Origin: Congzhengia sp045635085
Lineage (GTDB): Bacteria; Bacillota; Clostridia; UBA1381; UBA9506
NCBI GenBank assembly: GCA_045635085.1
Contig: JAZRBM010000020.1
Coordinates: 62,001 to 126,000, forward strand
Reading direction: 5' to 3'
Length of the DNA stretch: 64,000 nucleotides
The notes beneath the pieces were generated by a model. That model searched no databases. It was not told the origin of the DNA and saw nothing but the letters and a program-made list of their open reading frames with translations. Positions 44,091 to 52,511 of this stretch are shown here, in pieces (the first letter of the stretch is position 1; each line of letters opens with the position of its first letter). A program made the position numbers and the translations under genes.

Positions 44091-44612
44091 TTATATATCT
44101 TCCGCCAGATTGATAATTGTCCTCTTTTTCTGAACAGCATATTTATACGCTATACCCGTACCACTTTTTGGCTGATAGTCGGTTAAATCTCTCCAACTGT
44201 TTTTCCGTCTGGGCGGTAAATAATCATCTTTGAAATACACAACACAGATGTCGGCATTATCTATCATCTCATAATTGCGTTCTACATAAACCGCCTTGCC
44301 TGCGTTTATCGCCCTTTCGGGAAAATAAGTTTTCTCACACCTTTCCAAGAGATAGTTTTCGTAATCTTCATCTATATACGGATATTCACCCCGAACATAT
44401 ACCCTCTGAATGTGCGGATGTTTTTCTTTTTTGACAGCAAGAACCGCACGGCATAAATCGTCAAACTCGCTTCTGCTTCCTACAAGAAAAGTATCAACAT
44501 TTTCAGAAGTGATTAAGTTTTCAAATATTTCGGTCAATCTCTCTTTTAGTACATCTTTTCCTGCGACCTTTCTGTGTCCGAAAACACAACAAGCCTTTTT
44601 TTCTTTATTCAT
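44091..44612 (-). CDS. SLOG-family (YpsA/DUF1273-like) protein
   Basis: About 173 residues. It has FGHRKV near the N-terminus, a GSRSEFDDLC glycine/acid turn, NADICVVYF and PKSGTGIAYKYAVQKKRTIINL, the Rossmann-like pattern of the SLOG superfamily around YpsA. SLOG proteins bind nucleotide-derived ligands and are frequent on mobile elements and in defence loci; the ligand here is unknown. The ATG at 44612 follows GGAG; longer in-frame extension upstream has no support. Confidence 0.7.
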   Translation of the reverse strand: MNKEKKACCVFGHRKVAGKDVLKERLTEIFENLITSENVDTFLVGSRSEFDDLCRAVLAVKKEKHPHIQRVYVRGEYPYIDEDYENYLLERCEKTYFPERAINAGKAVYVERNYEMIDNADICVVYFKDDYLPPRRKNSWRDLTDYQPKSGTGIAYKYAVQKKRTIINLAEDI

Positions 44613-44722
44613 AACATACTCCGCTAATAAAAAAGTGCGTAGCCTACCCGAAAGCAGAGCCACGCACCAAAAAACGCAGGGACTTTGCTTCAAAGGTTGC
44701 TACACACTTTTTTCATTACACT

Positions 44723-44800
44723 TAAACCTTAATTCAAGAGTATGACGAAACAAAGTGTACGCTTTTTACAAAAATAGCGTACCCTCTGAATTAAGGTTTA
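44723..44800. repeat. 78-bp nested inverted repeat
   Basis: TAAACCTTAATTCAAGAG (44723-44740) pairs with CTCTGAATTAAGGTTTA (44784-44800) with one bulged A; inside, GTACGC (44757-44762) pairs with GCGTAC (44777-44782). It lies in the 350-base gap between the SLOG gene and the HTH-like gene and is followed by a lone AGTGTTGTCA (44809-44818). Could be an origin of transfer, a recombination site or a transcript structure. Confidence 0.55.
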
Positions 44801-44964
44801 TTCAATTAAGTGTTGTCAATAAATGACATAATAAAAAAAGTTGTAGCGTATATATTATATCACATAATTTTATGGTTATCAAGTGAAATGAGATATTTTC
44901 CGATTTAACAGGAACATTTTTTGAGCAAAAGAAAATGCCACTCAAATAGAATGGCATTAAAATC

Positions 44965-45933
44965 TTATTTCGCATTTTTTCTCTCGTGGCGTTTTAGTAA
45001 TGGTATCAGCTTACAATTACTGCCGTATCTTTTTATCAATTTATCGTTTGCTTTCTTGATTAACTCTTGAATGTATGTTATACCATAACCGCAACATACA
45101 CCCTCACAAACAATCTTGTCAAATTCTCGCATACTGCCAGAAACAAGAAAACCGTTATAATTTAACAGAGATTCAAATTCGGCTATCGGTAGTCCTAACA
45201 TAAGACCGAGAGAAACGAAAAATTTCTTATCAATGTCTTTTTCTTCGGTTGCTTCATTCTTCCAATCAAAATATGTTGTCTTGGTAATTTCAAATTCCTT
45301 AAACTGTTCAACGAAGGATTTTCTTGTTGTTTTCGGAACAGCTTTTTTGAGATAATAACCACTTGGGCGTTTCTGTTTTCTCAAAGCGTCAAGCATTTCA
45401 TCTTTTGTCATTTTTGAGATGTCGGTATCTTTCGGAAGTGAAATAAGGTCAATTTCAATGTATGTTTCCTTAAAGAATGTTTTTAAGATATGTTCAATCG
45501 TTTCCTTGTAATTTGGAGAATGATTGAAGCAGTATTCAACTATTGTTAGATACTCGTCTATCGTTTCTATTACATTGTTTTTCAAGATTTCTTCAAATTC
45601 TTCTGGTGTCGCTGACGGAAGAGTACCAACCCACGCCATTCTGTCTGGATAAACTAACTCGGATATATCAACTTTCTTTTTGCCGTGTCTTGCGTAAATA
45701 ATCGGTCTCTTATAATTAGAACCGATTATCGCACTTTGATATAATTCGCTTTCATAAAATTCTTTATGTAATGCTCTGTGTTCCGCCCATTTTGAAGCGA
45801 AGTCTTGTATTGCTTCGCTGTCTGCTTCTGTTTCTGGGGCAGGATAAAGATTTTTACATCTATATATCCAATGAGCCAACTCGTAAATGTTATATTCAAA
45901 AATGTTCTCGCCGAATATATTTTTTTCTGGCAT
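44965..45933 (-). CDS. Uncharacterised protein with probable C-terminal HTH region
   Basis: A 322-residue protein I do not recognise by name. The N-terminal 150 residues are helical and acidic. The C-terminal part (about 205-300) reads FEITKTTYFDWKNE, then FFVSLGLMLGLPIAEFESLLNYNGFLVS and REFDKIVCEG, a pattern common at the end of Firmicute HTH proteins where a Cro-like unit is followed by a conserved amphipathic repeat. It has its own promoter carrying the palindrome shared by three operons of the element, and a good binding site (AAAGGTGG). It may be a regulator; no catalytic motif seen. Confidence 0.55.
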   Translation of the reverse strand: MPEKNIFGENIFEYNIYELAHWIYRCKNLYPAPETEADSEAIQDFASKWAEHRALHKEFYESELYQSAIIGSNYKRPIIYARHGKKKVDISELVYPDRMAWVGTLPSATPEEFEEILKNNVIETIDEYLTIVEYCFNHSPNYKETIEHILKTFFKETYIEIDLISLPKDTDISKMTKDEMLDALRKQKRPSGYYLKKAVPKTTRKSFVEQFKEFEITKTTYFDWKNEATEEKDIDKKFFVSLGLMLGLPIAEFESLLNYNGFLVSGSMREFDKIVCEGVCCGYGITYIQELIKKANDKLIKRYGSNCKLIPLLKRHERKNAK

Positions 45934-45962
45934 AATAATACCACCTTTCGTTATCTACTGAT

Positions 45963-46015
45963 ATTATAACATATAAAATCGGAAAAGTCAAGAAAAGCAC
46001 TCCGTTTAGACGGAA
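45963..46015 (-). promoter_or_regulatory. Palindrome-controlled promoter 1 of the element
   Basis: On the minus strand: palindrome TTCCGTCTAAACGGAG (46015-46000), 8 bases, -35 TTGACT (45991-45986), 17 bases, -10 TATAAT (45968-45963). Same design as the promoters at 52.35 and 57.12 kb. Confidence 0.75.
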
Positions 46016-46019
46016 AGTT

Positions 46020-46055
46020 AAAAGCACTCACAAACAACGATTTGTGAGTGCTTTT
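46020..46055. terminator. Bidirectional terminator
   Basis: AAAAGCACTCACAAA, loop CAACGA, TTTGTGAGTGCTTTT: a perfect 15-bp stem. It separates the restriction-modification operon from promoter 1. Confidence 0.9.
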
Positions 46056-46268
46056 ATTTTATATTCCTACCATTTTTATTTAATCGCCCTTTCGGGCGAG
46101 TAAATTCAATTCTGAACCTCTTTGTTTCCGTCCTCTCGTTTTCCTACCTCTCTTATTGCCTTTACACAGATAAGGTCTATAAATATTACGAGTATGGAAG
46201 TTGTTCAGGCTTCCATATTGTATTATACACAAAAAATAACTCAATTATTCCAATTTGACGGAATAATT
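46056..46268. other. Intergenic region after the restriction-modification operon
   Basis: Holds two further hairpins: TCGCCC-TTTC-GGGCGA (46082-46097) and TATGGAAG (46193-46200) with CTTCCATA (46210-46217). On the minus strand the part between them is purine-rich. No convincing gene; it is probably the 3' untranslated region of the upstream operon. Confidence 0.4.
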
Positions 46269-47123
46269 TTATGCGTTAGTAATAAACTCAAATTCGTCAT
46301 TCGTTATAATATGATGAGTAAGAACAGTAGAGTTATTTATATTAAGAGCTTCAATTTTTTGCCCTGCTATATCGCATTTATACTCATAAGTCACCAAGTA
46401 AAGAAAATATTGTCCTTTCTTAACTTCCAACTTTTTATTATTTTCATCAAATTGAAAATCAGCGGTAGCTACAAATTTATGGCATCCCCATTTTTCATCA
46501 AAACCGCATTTTTTTACTTTGCGACAAATTAGCTGTTTTACTTCTTCTGCTTCTTCTGGAGATTTACAATCACCTAATAAAACTACTACTTGATCTTTAA
46601 TATCTTCTGGTGCTCTTGCGTCAATCGGTTCAAAACAATCTTGTGATATTTCATCACCCCACCATTGAAAAATTAAATCAAATGGAATAAACATTTTTTT
46701 AAGTATTTTTGCCAAATGAACATATCCTCTCGTATTCATATACGACTTAATTACATACTGACCTTTTCGTATTGATGTATGCTCATAAGCATCATTTTCT
46801 TTATAATACTTATCAATGGCTTCATTTATTTCGTTGCTAATTTGATTTTTTAACTCTTCACTAATGTTTTCAGATGAATCATCATCAGCATTAACATCTA
46901 TGCCGTGTTTAGCATAAATTTCTTCTTCTATCTTACCACGCATTTCTATCATTATTTCTTCGTACTTTTCTTTTACTTGCGTTATTGTAAAATCTTTAGT
47001 CGCTCTTAAAAGCTCGGTAGAATAAGCACCTGTTTTTTTTGCTTTTGGAGCAACTTTCTGACACAATTTTATAGCCTTTTCTTCTTTATAGTCTTTTGAT
47101 AAAAACGCCAATGTATCAACCAT
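46269..47123 (-). CDS. Uncharacterised protein encoded after Type III res
   Basis: A 284-residue soluble protein I do not recognise. It starts MVDTLAFLSKDYKEEKAIKLCQKV, has a Glu/Lys-rich helical segment (about 45-115), FDLIFQWWGDEI near 160, and a C-terminal half with VVVLLGDCKSPEEAEEVKQ and a run of beta-type segments ending in FEFITNA. No nuclease, ATPase or methyltransferase motif is visible. It is 42 bases downstream of res on the same strand with no terminator between, so it is probably the last gene of the restriction-modification operon. It may be an accessory or effector protein. Confidence 0.6.
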   Translation of the reverse strand: MVDTLAFLSKDYKEEKAIKLCQKVAPKAKKTGAYSTELLRATKDFTITQVKEKYEEIMIEMRGKIEEEIYAKHGIDVNADDDSSENISEELKNQISNEINEAIDKYYKENDAYEHTSIRKGQYVIKSYMNTRGYVHLAKILKKMFIPFDLIFQWWGDEISQDCFEPIDARAPEDIKDQVVVLLGDCKSPEEAEEVKQLICRKVKKCGFDEKWGCHKFVATADFQFDENNKKLEVKKGQYFLYLVTYEYKCDIAGQKIEALNINNSTVLTHHIITNDEFEFITNA

Positions 47124-47165
47124 AATAAATTCTCCTTTTCGTTTTTTTATTTCTTAATATTTGAA

Positions 47166-49385
47166 TTAAAAAATCTCTTTCAATGGCTTCCAATGTTCAG
47201 TTGCCATATTGTCCGTATAGACAGAATTGTTAATGTAGAGCTTATCGTTTTTATCACGAACAAAACCCCATTTGATATTGTGCTTTTCGGCATATTCCTT
47301 GAATGAAGCAAATTTGTTTTCAACTTGGTCGTCAATGTTTTTGCTCCTGTTGCCAAGTTCACCGCCCTTTGTTTCAATTATCCATATGTCGCCGTTTGTT
47401 TTCTTCACGATATAGTCAGGATAGAAAAGCCATTGTCTCCGCATTTCGCCAATATAGACAACTGAAAAATACTGTTGTCCTGTGTCGCCATTCTTATAAA
47501 CCCAATCAACATCGTCCTGTTCTTCACAGTAGCGTTCAAAAAGTCTTTCGCTCTTTGACCGTATCCCCTCAACAATCATTGCGGAAGAATAATCTTTGTA
47601 GGCGTTGCTATTGATTTCTTCTACATCTATTTCCGTGCTATCATATCTGTATAATTCCTGTTCGGGTATGCGGAATGTTGATGTTTTCGGCTGAATAATA
47701 AAACTTTCCTGTCTATATTTGATATTTACTGCTTCTCGGAAGTCGCCTTTTAATTGGTGTTCGTTGTTGATGATAAACGCATAATATTGAGCAGTAGTCA
47801 AAGACAGGATTTTATTCGGAACAACTACGCTTTTACGGAATAGGCGTTCAAGAATTACCTTTGTTTTCTGCGTTGTCATACCTATTGTTGATTTTAGCAC
47901 ATCAACCGAGTGAAGAAGTTCAATTCCGTGATGATGTGTACTTACCGTTCTAAAAGTTTTGCGGTAATTGTCCTCTTGCTCGGAAAAAACGCTGTCAGTT
48001 GTAATGAATTTACCCTCGAGCATTTTACCTACAATTCTTTCTTCAAAATTATATCCTGCTTCCTCTAAACGCAAGCGATTTTCTTGCTTATTGCCAGACA
48101 AATTATATTTATCAACAAGGAATTTATAAATCTGCTTAAAGGTTTCTCTTTCACCTAGACCGCCGAAATCTTTATCTCGGTATTGCTTTTCCAGAGTGAA
48201 AACCTTACATTTGTCTTTGAGGAAAACTCTCTTTGTTTCAAAGGCCTGCGACATAGCGAGCTTAATGCCCTCCTTGTATTTTTCATCAAAGGTGTAGAGA
48301 TAGCAGAAGTCCAGAACATCAATATCATAGTGCTTTGCTTCTGGCATACGGCGAAGTCGTCCTATAGTCTGTATTTCAAAATCTTCTGACATATTCTCTC
48401 GGAGCTTAACAAGAATTTTCGCTCGAGGACAATCCCAACCTGTCGCAATCGCTTGTTTCATCAAAAGGAAGATAGGCATTGCTGAAAGTTCTGTTATGCC
48501 GTCCAAATTTTCTTTTTCAACAGCAAACCATTTCGCCACCATTTTATTTTTATAGGTGTAATTCATTGATTCAAGCTTCTTTTCAACGGCTTCGACAAGT
48601 TTATCCGAAGAATTTGGAAATTGAATTATTACAAGTGGGCGTATCGTTTTTGCCACGCCGTCCTGTTGCGAATACTCTGCAGCAATCTGCTTTCTCTTTC
48701 TGTCCGCCATTTCAAGCAGATAGCCGTGTTCGTTCTCAAAGTCGCCGTTGTAATCAACATCTTCATTGATATAGAGTGCCTTTGTTATTAAGCCAGAAGT
48801 AATAACATCAATTTCGTCAATTTCGTAAAATTCGTAGAGCTTGTTTTCCTTTGCTGTTGCCGACACACGAATTATATTTTTTGCCGAAAATGCGTTGATG
48901 ATGTCATTTGCCTTTTTTGTATCGTTTGAATGTTCCTCATCTACAATGATTATGTATGTTATATTCTTACGGTTGCCCTGTGCGATGCGGTCAAAGAGGT
49001 TTTTCTTTTCGGTGTCGCTGATTGCCTTGTTGTCCTTTTTTGTTATCAGTTCCCAATTTATAAATGTTGTACTTCCTGCTTCAAAACCAGAAAGCAAAAC
49101 ATCATTAAGTGTATTTGTCCGCCTGTTCGGAAGAAGTGAAATCATCTTCTGACGGCTTTGTTCTTCAAGGTCGCCCTTGCCTGGACACAACCAGATAAAA
49201 GCGGTATTTGAATTGACAAAAGAAAGGTATTTATCAATAAAATCAATAAGGATAACTGTTTTTCCTGCTCCTGTCGGTGCTTTTACCGTAATTATCTGTT
49301 TACTGTCCTGTTTGCCGACAGTATCAATCAGGAACATTGAACATTTTTCCTGAAAATCAAAAAGTCCTTTCGGTAAATTTATCAT
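47166..49385 (-). CDS. res: Type III restriction endonuclease subunit Res
   Basis: ATP-dependent translocase/nuclease. 739 residues, somewhat shorter than the 900-1000 of classical Res. Walker A APTGAGKT at 36-43, DEEH box at 149-152, SATAKE (motif III), QTIGRLRRMPEAKHYDIDVLDF (motif VI, in parts), and a C-terminal PD-(D/E)xK nuclease with P656-D657 and E671-T-K673 (WIIETKGGEL). The ATG overlaps the mod stop as ATGA, so the subunits are translationally coupled. Cleavage requires two oppositely facing unmodified sites in known Type III enzymes. Confidence 0.9.
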   Translation of the reverse strand: MINLPKGLFDFQEKCSMFLIDTVGKQDSKQIITVKAPTGAGKTVILIDFIDKYLSFVNSNTAFIWLCPGKGDLEEQSRQKMISLLPNRRTNTLNDVLLSGFEAGSTTFINWELITKKDNKAISDTEKKNLFDRIAQGNRKNITYIIIVDEEHSNDTKKANDIINAFSAKNIIRVSATAKENKLYEFYEIDEIDVITSGLITKALYINEDVDYNGDFENEHGYLLEMADRKRKQIAAEYSQQDGVAKTIRPLVIIQFPNSSDKLVEAVEKKLESMNYTYKNKMVAKWFAVEKENLDGITELSAMPIFLLMKQAIATGWDCPRAKILVKLRENMSEDFEIQTIGRLRRMPEAKHYDIDVLDFCYLYTFDEKYKEGIKLAMSQAFETKRVFLKDKCKVFTLEKQYRDKDFGGLGERETFKQIYKFLVDKYNLSGNKQENRLRLEEAGYNFEERIVGKMLEGKFITTDSVFSEQEDNYRKTFRTVSTHHHGIELLHSVDVLKSTIGMTTQKTKVILERLFRKSVVVPNKILSLTTAQYYAFIINNEHQLKGDFREAVNIKYRQESFIIQPKTSTFRIPEQELYRYDSTEIDVEEINSNAYKDYSSAMIVEGIRSKSERLFERYCEEQDDVDWVYKNGDTGQQYFSVVYIGEMRRQWLFYPDYIVKKTNGDIWIIETKGGELGNRSKNIDDQVENKFASFKEYAEKHNIKWGFVRDKNDKLYINNSVYTDNMATEHWKPLKEIF

Positions 49386-51121
49386 CTTTCACCCACCTCC
49401 AACAATTCATTTTCAAAATAATAGTCTGGTATAAGAAACATTGATATACCAAGTTCAGACAGTTTCTTTTCCTGCTCTGCCGTCAGTAAAACTGCGGTTG
49501 AAACATAGACCGCCGAGCACGCAGATAATTTTTCATTATCAGCAATAAAATTATCTGCTTCTTCGTCCGAGAGAAGCAGAACATAATTTGTTCCGTCCAG
49601 ACGGACAGCATATTCAAGCTGAACCATTTCCGCAATATGTTTTAACAGTTCATCACCAACCGAATAATCTTCATCTTCGGAAGTCTTGTTGATGAAATCT
49701 GTCTTATAGTATTTGAGGTTAGCAGATATACCGTCATAACTGCCATAGCCAGAAATAACATTTTTTATTCTGGGATATGTTTTAACTTCACAAATGCCAT
49801 TTTCATTATTCGTACATACAATGAATTTACGGTTTCCACCGTCAATGCTATTCTTCTTCATTACAGCGTGAGCTGTAGAACCAGAGCCAGCAAAGAAATC
49901 TAAAACGGTTATGTTTTTATCCTCAAAGTAATCTAAAAACATTTGTATCATTTTGATAGGTTTCTTTCCACTATTAAAATCAATTCCGCCCTCTTTGCTG
50001 ATATTCCCGAAATCTCCTGCCATATCATAAAAATTTGGAATTGGTAATGTCTTTGTAGCGTTTTCTGATAATTTTTCAGTTGGCACACCTTGATAATATT
50101 TACCCTTGTCTGCTGTGATTTTCTGAGGTCCTGTAAAATATCTATATGGGTATATGTCATCACCTATATCATACACCTTATACATTACGCCCAAACCGTC
50201 AATATTTTTTCGTCCTGTCAGAAAATCTCTGAAAAATCTACCAGAAGAATTTCCGTTCAGAATAGTTCCACTTGCCCAGATTTCTTTTAGCCCCTCTTTG
50301 AATCCCTCTTTATGTTTCACAATTTTATATTGGTTTTTCTGGAAAACTTCAACCTTTTTTCCGCCAAGTTCAATTACTGTTCCTTTTTCTAATTCTTCTA
50401 CTGAATATATAAACTTATCATAACCATATTCAACAGGCATAAGATAAGGCTTTGCTTCTTCGGTTTTCCCATATACTAAAACTTGTTCAATCTGTTTATG
50501 ATAACGCATATCAGATTTCAATGTTTTGTCGGCATATCTTACTTGTATATAATCTGTCTTTTGATAGTTGGCTTCACCGAATATATCATCACATAAAATC
50601 TTTAATTGAGACGCTTCGTTATCATCAATAGAAATAAATATAAAACCATTTGATTTTAACAAGGAGTGAGCTATGCGTAGTCTTTTTTCCATAAAAGAAA
50701 GCCACTTTGAATGTCTATAACCGTCTAACACATCAATTCTGGTATCATCATATATGAAATCTTTTTCTTTTGTGTTATACGGTGGATCTATGTAAATAAG
50801 GTCAATCTTACCTTTGTGTGTTTTTTCAAGAAGTTTCAAACTGTGAAGATTGTCTCCCTCTAATAAAAAATTATAAGGAAGCGTTTCATCTGTTGTGATT
50901 TCCTTGTCGGTTATTTCCAAGAAAACAGGCACTTTCGTCAGCATATCAACATCAACTTGTTCTTGATGTTCTTCCCATACAAGACCGTATTTCTTATCAT
51001 TCAATTCGCTTTCAATTTCATTGATAGCGATTAACGCCGTATCATCTTCTTTATGTTCTTCTCTTATTTTATTAAGGAAGTCAATCAAACGCTGTCTTTT
51101 GATTTGCGATAGATTAGCCAT
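49382..51121 (-). CDS. mod: Type III DNA-methyltransferase subunit Mod
   Basis: N6-adenine methyltransferase and specificity subunit. 579 residues. Catalytic motif IV DPPY at 112-115 (IYIDPPYNTKEKDFIYDD) precedes SAM motif I DFFAGSGSTAHAV at 408-420, the beta-class order of Type III and related enzymes. The stretch between, about 185-400, is the likely target-recognition region. The C-terminal 130 residues are an extra domain without a motif I recognise. It starts 37 bases inside the upstream membrane-protein gene. Confidence 0.92.
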   Translation of the reverse strand: MANLSQIKRQRLIDFLNKIREEHKEDDTALIAINEIESELNDKKYGLVWEEHQEQVDVDMLTKVPVFLEITDKEITTDETLPYNFLLEGDNLHSLKLLEKTHKGKIDLIYIDPPYNTKEKDFIYDDTRIDVLDGYRHSKWLSFMEKRLRIAHSLLKSNGFIFISIDDNEASQLKILCDDIFGEANYQKTDYIQVRYADKTLKSDMRYHKQIEQVLVYGKTEEAKPYLMPVEYGYDKFIYSVEELEKGTVIELGGKKVEVFQKNQYKIVKHKEGFKEGLKEIWASGTILNGNSSGRFFRDFLTGRKNIDGLGVMYKVYDIGDDIYPYRYFTGPQKITADKGKYYQGVPTEKLSENATKTLPIPNFYDMAGDFGNISKEGGIDFNSGKKPIKMIQMFLDYFEDKNITVLDFFAGSGSTAHAVMKKNSIDGGNRKFIVCTNNENGICEVKTYPRIKNVISGYGSYDGISANLKYYKTDFINKTSEDEDYSVGDELLKHIAEMVQLEYAVRLDGTNYVLLLSDEEADNFIADNEKLSACSAVYVSTAVLLTAEQEKKLSELGISMFLIPDYYFENELLEVGER

Positions 51122-52002
51122 TGTTTCTTCCCCCTCTTACTTTTTCTTTGGATATTCTTTTCTCTACCAAAATGAGTTCTTGTTTTATTAAAGTTAATTT
51201 GTTCTCCTGCTACTGAAAATGTAAAAATGCTTTCTTCAAAATAGCCAAGATTGTTTTTGAATTTTAACGCTAATGAAAGACCATACATATTATTTTCAAT
51301 AGAATAGTTTATATCTTCTATAAATTCATCGTCATTTTCATTATACATCACTACAACAGGGAATTTGAAATATAAGTTATCAGAAGCGTCAATGCTTATG
51401 TAATCTTCCGAAAACACATTCAATTTTTTACAGTTTTCAAACATAAAGGCTGTGTCATCAACAAAGAGTGTCTTATGTTTGGCAAGTGAAGTTCCTCGTC
51501 TTCTTCCGTTATTAAAAGATATATTACATTGGTCTTGTAGAAGTTTGACATTATTTGGCTCAACTCCGTGAATATTCTTACAGATTATATAAAATTCTCT
51601 ATATTTCAATTTGGAAGAAAAATCAAAACACGGTCTATTAAGTGTTAAAGCGTGCGGAAAAGGGTTATCCATATTATATGGCTTTACTAATTCGGCGTCT
51701 GTTTTATTAACATCAATCTTTGATACTTTAATCTGTGGATGCCATTGAAGCAGTTGATTGTTTTCTTCTGTTCTTTTTTGAATAATAAGTGTAGTCAAGC
51801 CTAAAAGGGATGTTCCGATAGCTGTTAGGACAGCACCACCATACCCTAAAATATCACCGCTTTCCCATTCGGCAATTATCCAATCACAATTACTTTTCCA
51901 CTTAAATAAAAAATGTATCGCTATGGGGTACAATATGGAAAATATTAGAAGTATGGTTAACCATATTATCATTTTTTTTATTAAAGAATTTGTATCTTTC
52001 AT
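51085..52002 (-). CDS. Two-TM protein encoded upstream of mod
   Basis: A 305-residue protein with two N-terminal membrane segments (about 12-33, IIWLTILLIFSILYPIAIHF, and 50-72, ILGYGGAVLTAIGTSLLGLTTLII) and a large C-terminal soluble region rich in beta-type segments and Asn/Asp, probably cytoplasmic. Not a family I can name. It overlaps mod by 37 bases and follows the small XRE gene by 11, so it is an integral member of the restriction-modification operon. Membrane proteins built this way are frequent in defence loci as signalling or effector parts; that role is inference here. Confidence 0.6.
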   Translation of the reverse strand: MKDTNSLIKKMIIWLTILLIFSILYPIAIHFLFKWKSNCDWIIAEWESGDILGYGGAVLTAIGTSLLGLTTLIIQKRTEENNQLLQWHPQIKVSKIDVNKTDAELVKPYNMDNPFPHALTLNRPCFDFSSKLKYREFYIICKNIHGVEPNNVKLLQDQCNISFNNGRRRGTSLAKHKTLFVDDTAFMFENCKKLNVFSEDYISIDASDNLYFKFPVVVMYNENDDEFIEDINYSIENNMYGLSLALKFKNNLGYFEESIFTFSVAGEQINFNKTRTHFGREKNIQRKSKRGKKQWLIYRKSKDSV

Positions 52003-52013
52003 ATTTTCACCTA

Positions 52014-52214
52014 TTATTCGTGTTCGTGTCTAACGATGTCATTCAGACTACAATTAAATCTCTTACATATTTTATCAAGCACTTCCATACTGACATATTC
52101 ATTCTTGCTGAATTTTGCCACCGTTGCGGAAGATAGATTGAGTTCCTTTTTCAGTTGCCCTTTGCTCATTGAATGTTGGGCGAGTAGTATCTCTAACGGT
52201 TGATAATTAAACAT
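52014..52214 (-). CDS. Small XRE-family regulator (probable controller of RM operon)
   Basis: A 66-residue Cro/CI-type helix-turn-helix protein: MSKGQLKKELNLSSATVAKFSKNEYVSMEVLDKICKRF. ATG 52214 is preferred because GAGGTG lies six bases upstream; the GTG at 52223 overlaps it. As first gene of XRE-membrane protein-mod-res-unknown it is placed like the C proteins that time restriction expression after entry into a new host. Confidence 0.85.
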   Translation of the reverse strand: MFNYQPLEILLAQHSMSKGQLKKELNLSSATVAKFSKNEYVSMEVLDKICKRFNCSLNDIVRHEHE

Positions 52215-52233
52215 CTTCATCACCTCATTAGAT

Positions 52234-52276
52234 AGTATAACACATTAAAGCCGAAAAGTCAATTTTTCGGCTTTAA
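52234..52276 (-). promoter_or_regulatory. Promoter and inverted repeat of the RM operon
   Basis: Minus strand -35 TTGACT (52262-52257), 17 bases, -10 TATACT (52239-52234). A 13-bp inverted repeat TTAAAGCCGAAAA/TTTTCGGCTTTAA (52245-52257 and 52264-52276) has its loop and inner arm over the -35 box. It can be an operator for the XRE protein; as its plus-strand flank is ATTTT it could also act as a weak terminator. Confidence 0.6.
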
Positions 52277-52344
52277 TTTTCTAAATTTTATATTTTTCTT
52301 TCAAAAGTTAATGTTTAGATGTGTAAATTGTTCGCTTTTTAATA

Positions 52345-52398
52345 TTCCGTTTAGACGGAACACAATTCCTTGATTTTTGACGATTTTCGTGTTATAAT
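52345..52398 (+). promoter_or_regulatory. Palindrome-controlled promoter 2 of the element
   Basis: Palindrome TTCCGTTTAGACGGAA (52345-52360), 9 bases, -35 TTGATT (52370-52375), 17 bases, -10 TATAAT (52393-52398). It drives the two small genes at 52.5 kb. The -10 region CGTGTTATAATAAAAT is identical to that of promoter 3. Confidence 0.75.
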
Positions 52399-52465
52399 AA
52401 AATCACAGAGTTAAACCGCTAGCACTTAACCTGACAAAAACGGCATTACAAAAAATACTATAAAA

Positions 52466-52501
52466 AAGGAGCAGATACAGTTTTTTGATGTGTTCTGTAT
52501 C
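52466..52501 (+). promoter_or_regulatory. Hairpin between Shine-Dalgarno and start codon
   Basis: AAGGAG at 52466-52471 is 40 bases before the ATG at 52512, but GATACAG (52474-52480) and CTGTATC (52495-52501) can fold out the stretch between, giving an effective spacing near 12. A short alternative frame (ATG at 52487, MCSVS-stop) lies in the loop. Confidence 0.35.
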
Positions 52502-52511
52502 GTGAGCATAA

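Noticed and set aside
46122..46532. 136-residue plus-strand open frame
   Set aside because: Antisense to the 284-aa gene of the RM operon and to its 3' region; Phe/Ile-rich shadow without a binding site.
44965..52214. BREX, DISARM or Type I restriction system
   Set aside because: No PglZ, BrxC, DrmA-type helicase or HsdS-like gene; the mod-res pair with DPPY-before-FxGxG order and DEEH helicase-nuclease fits Type III.
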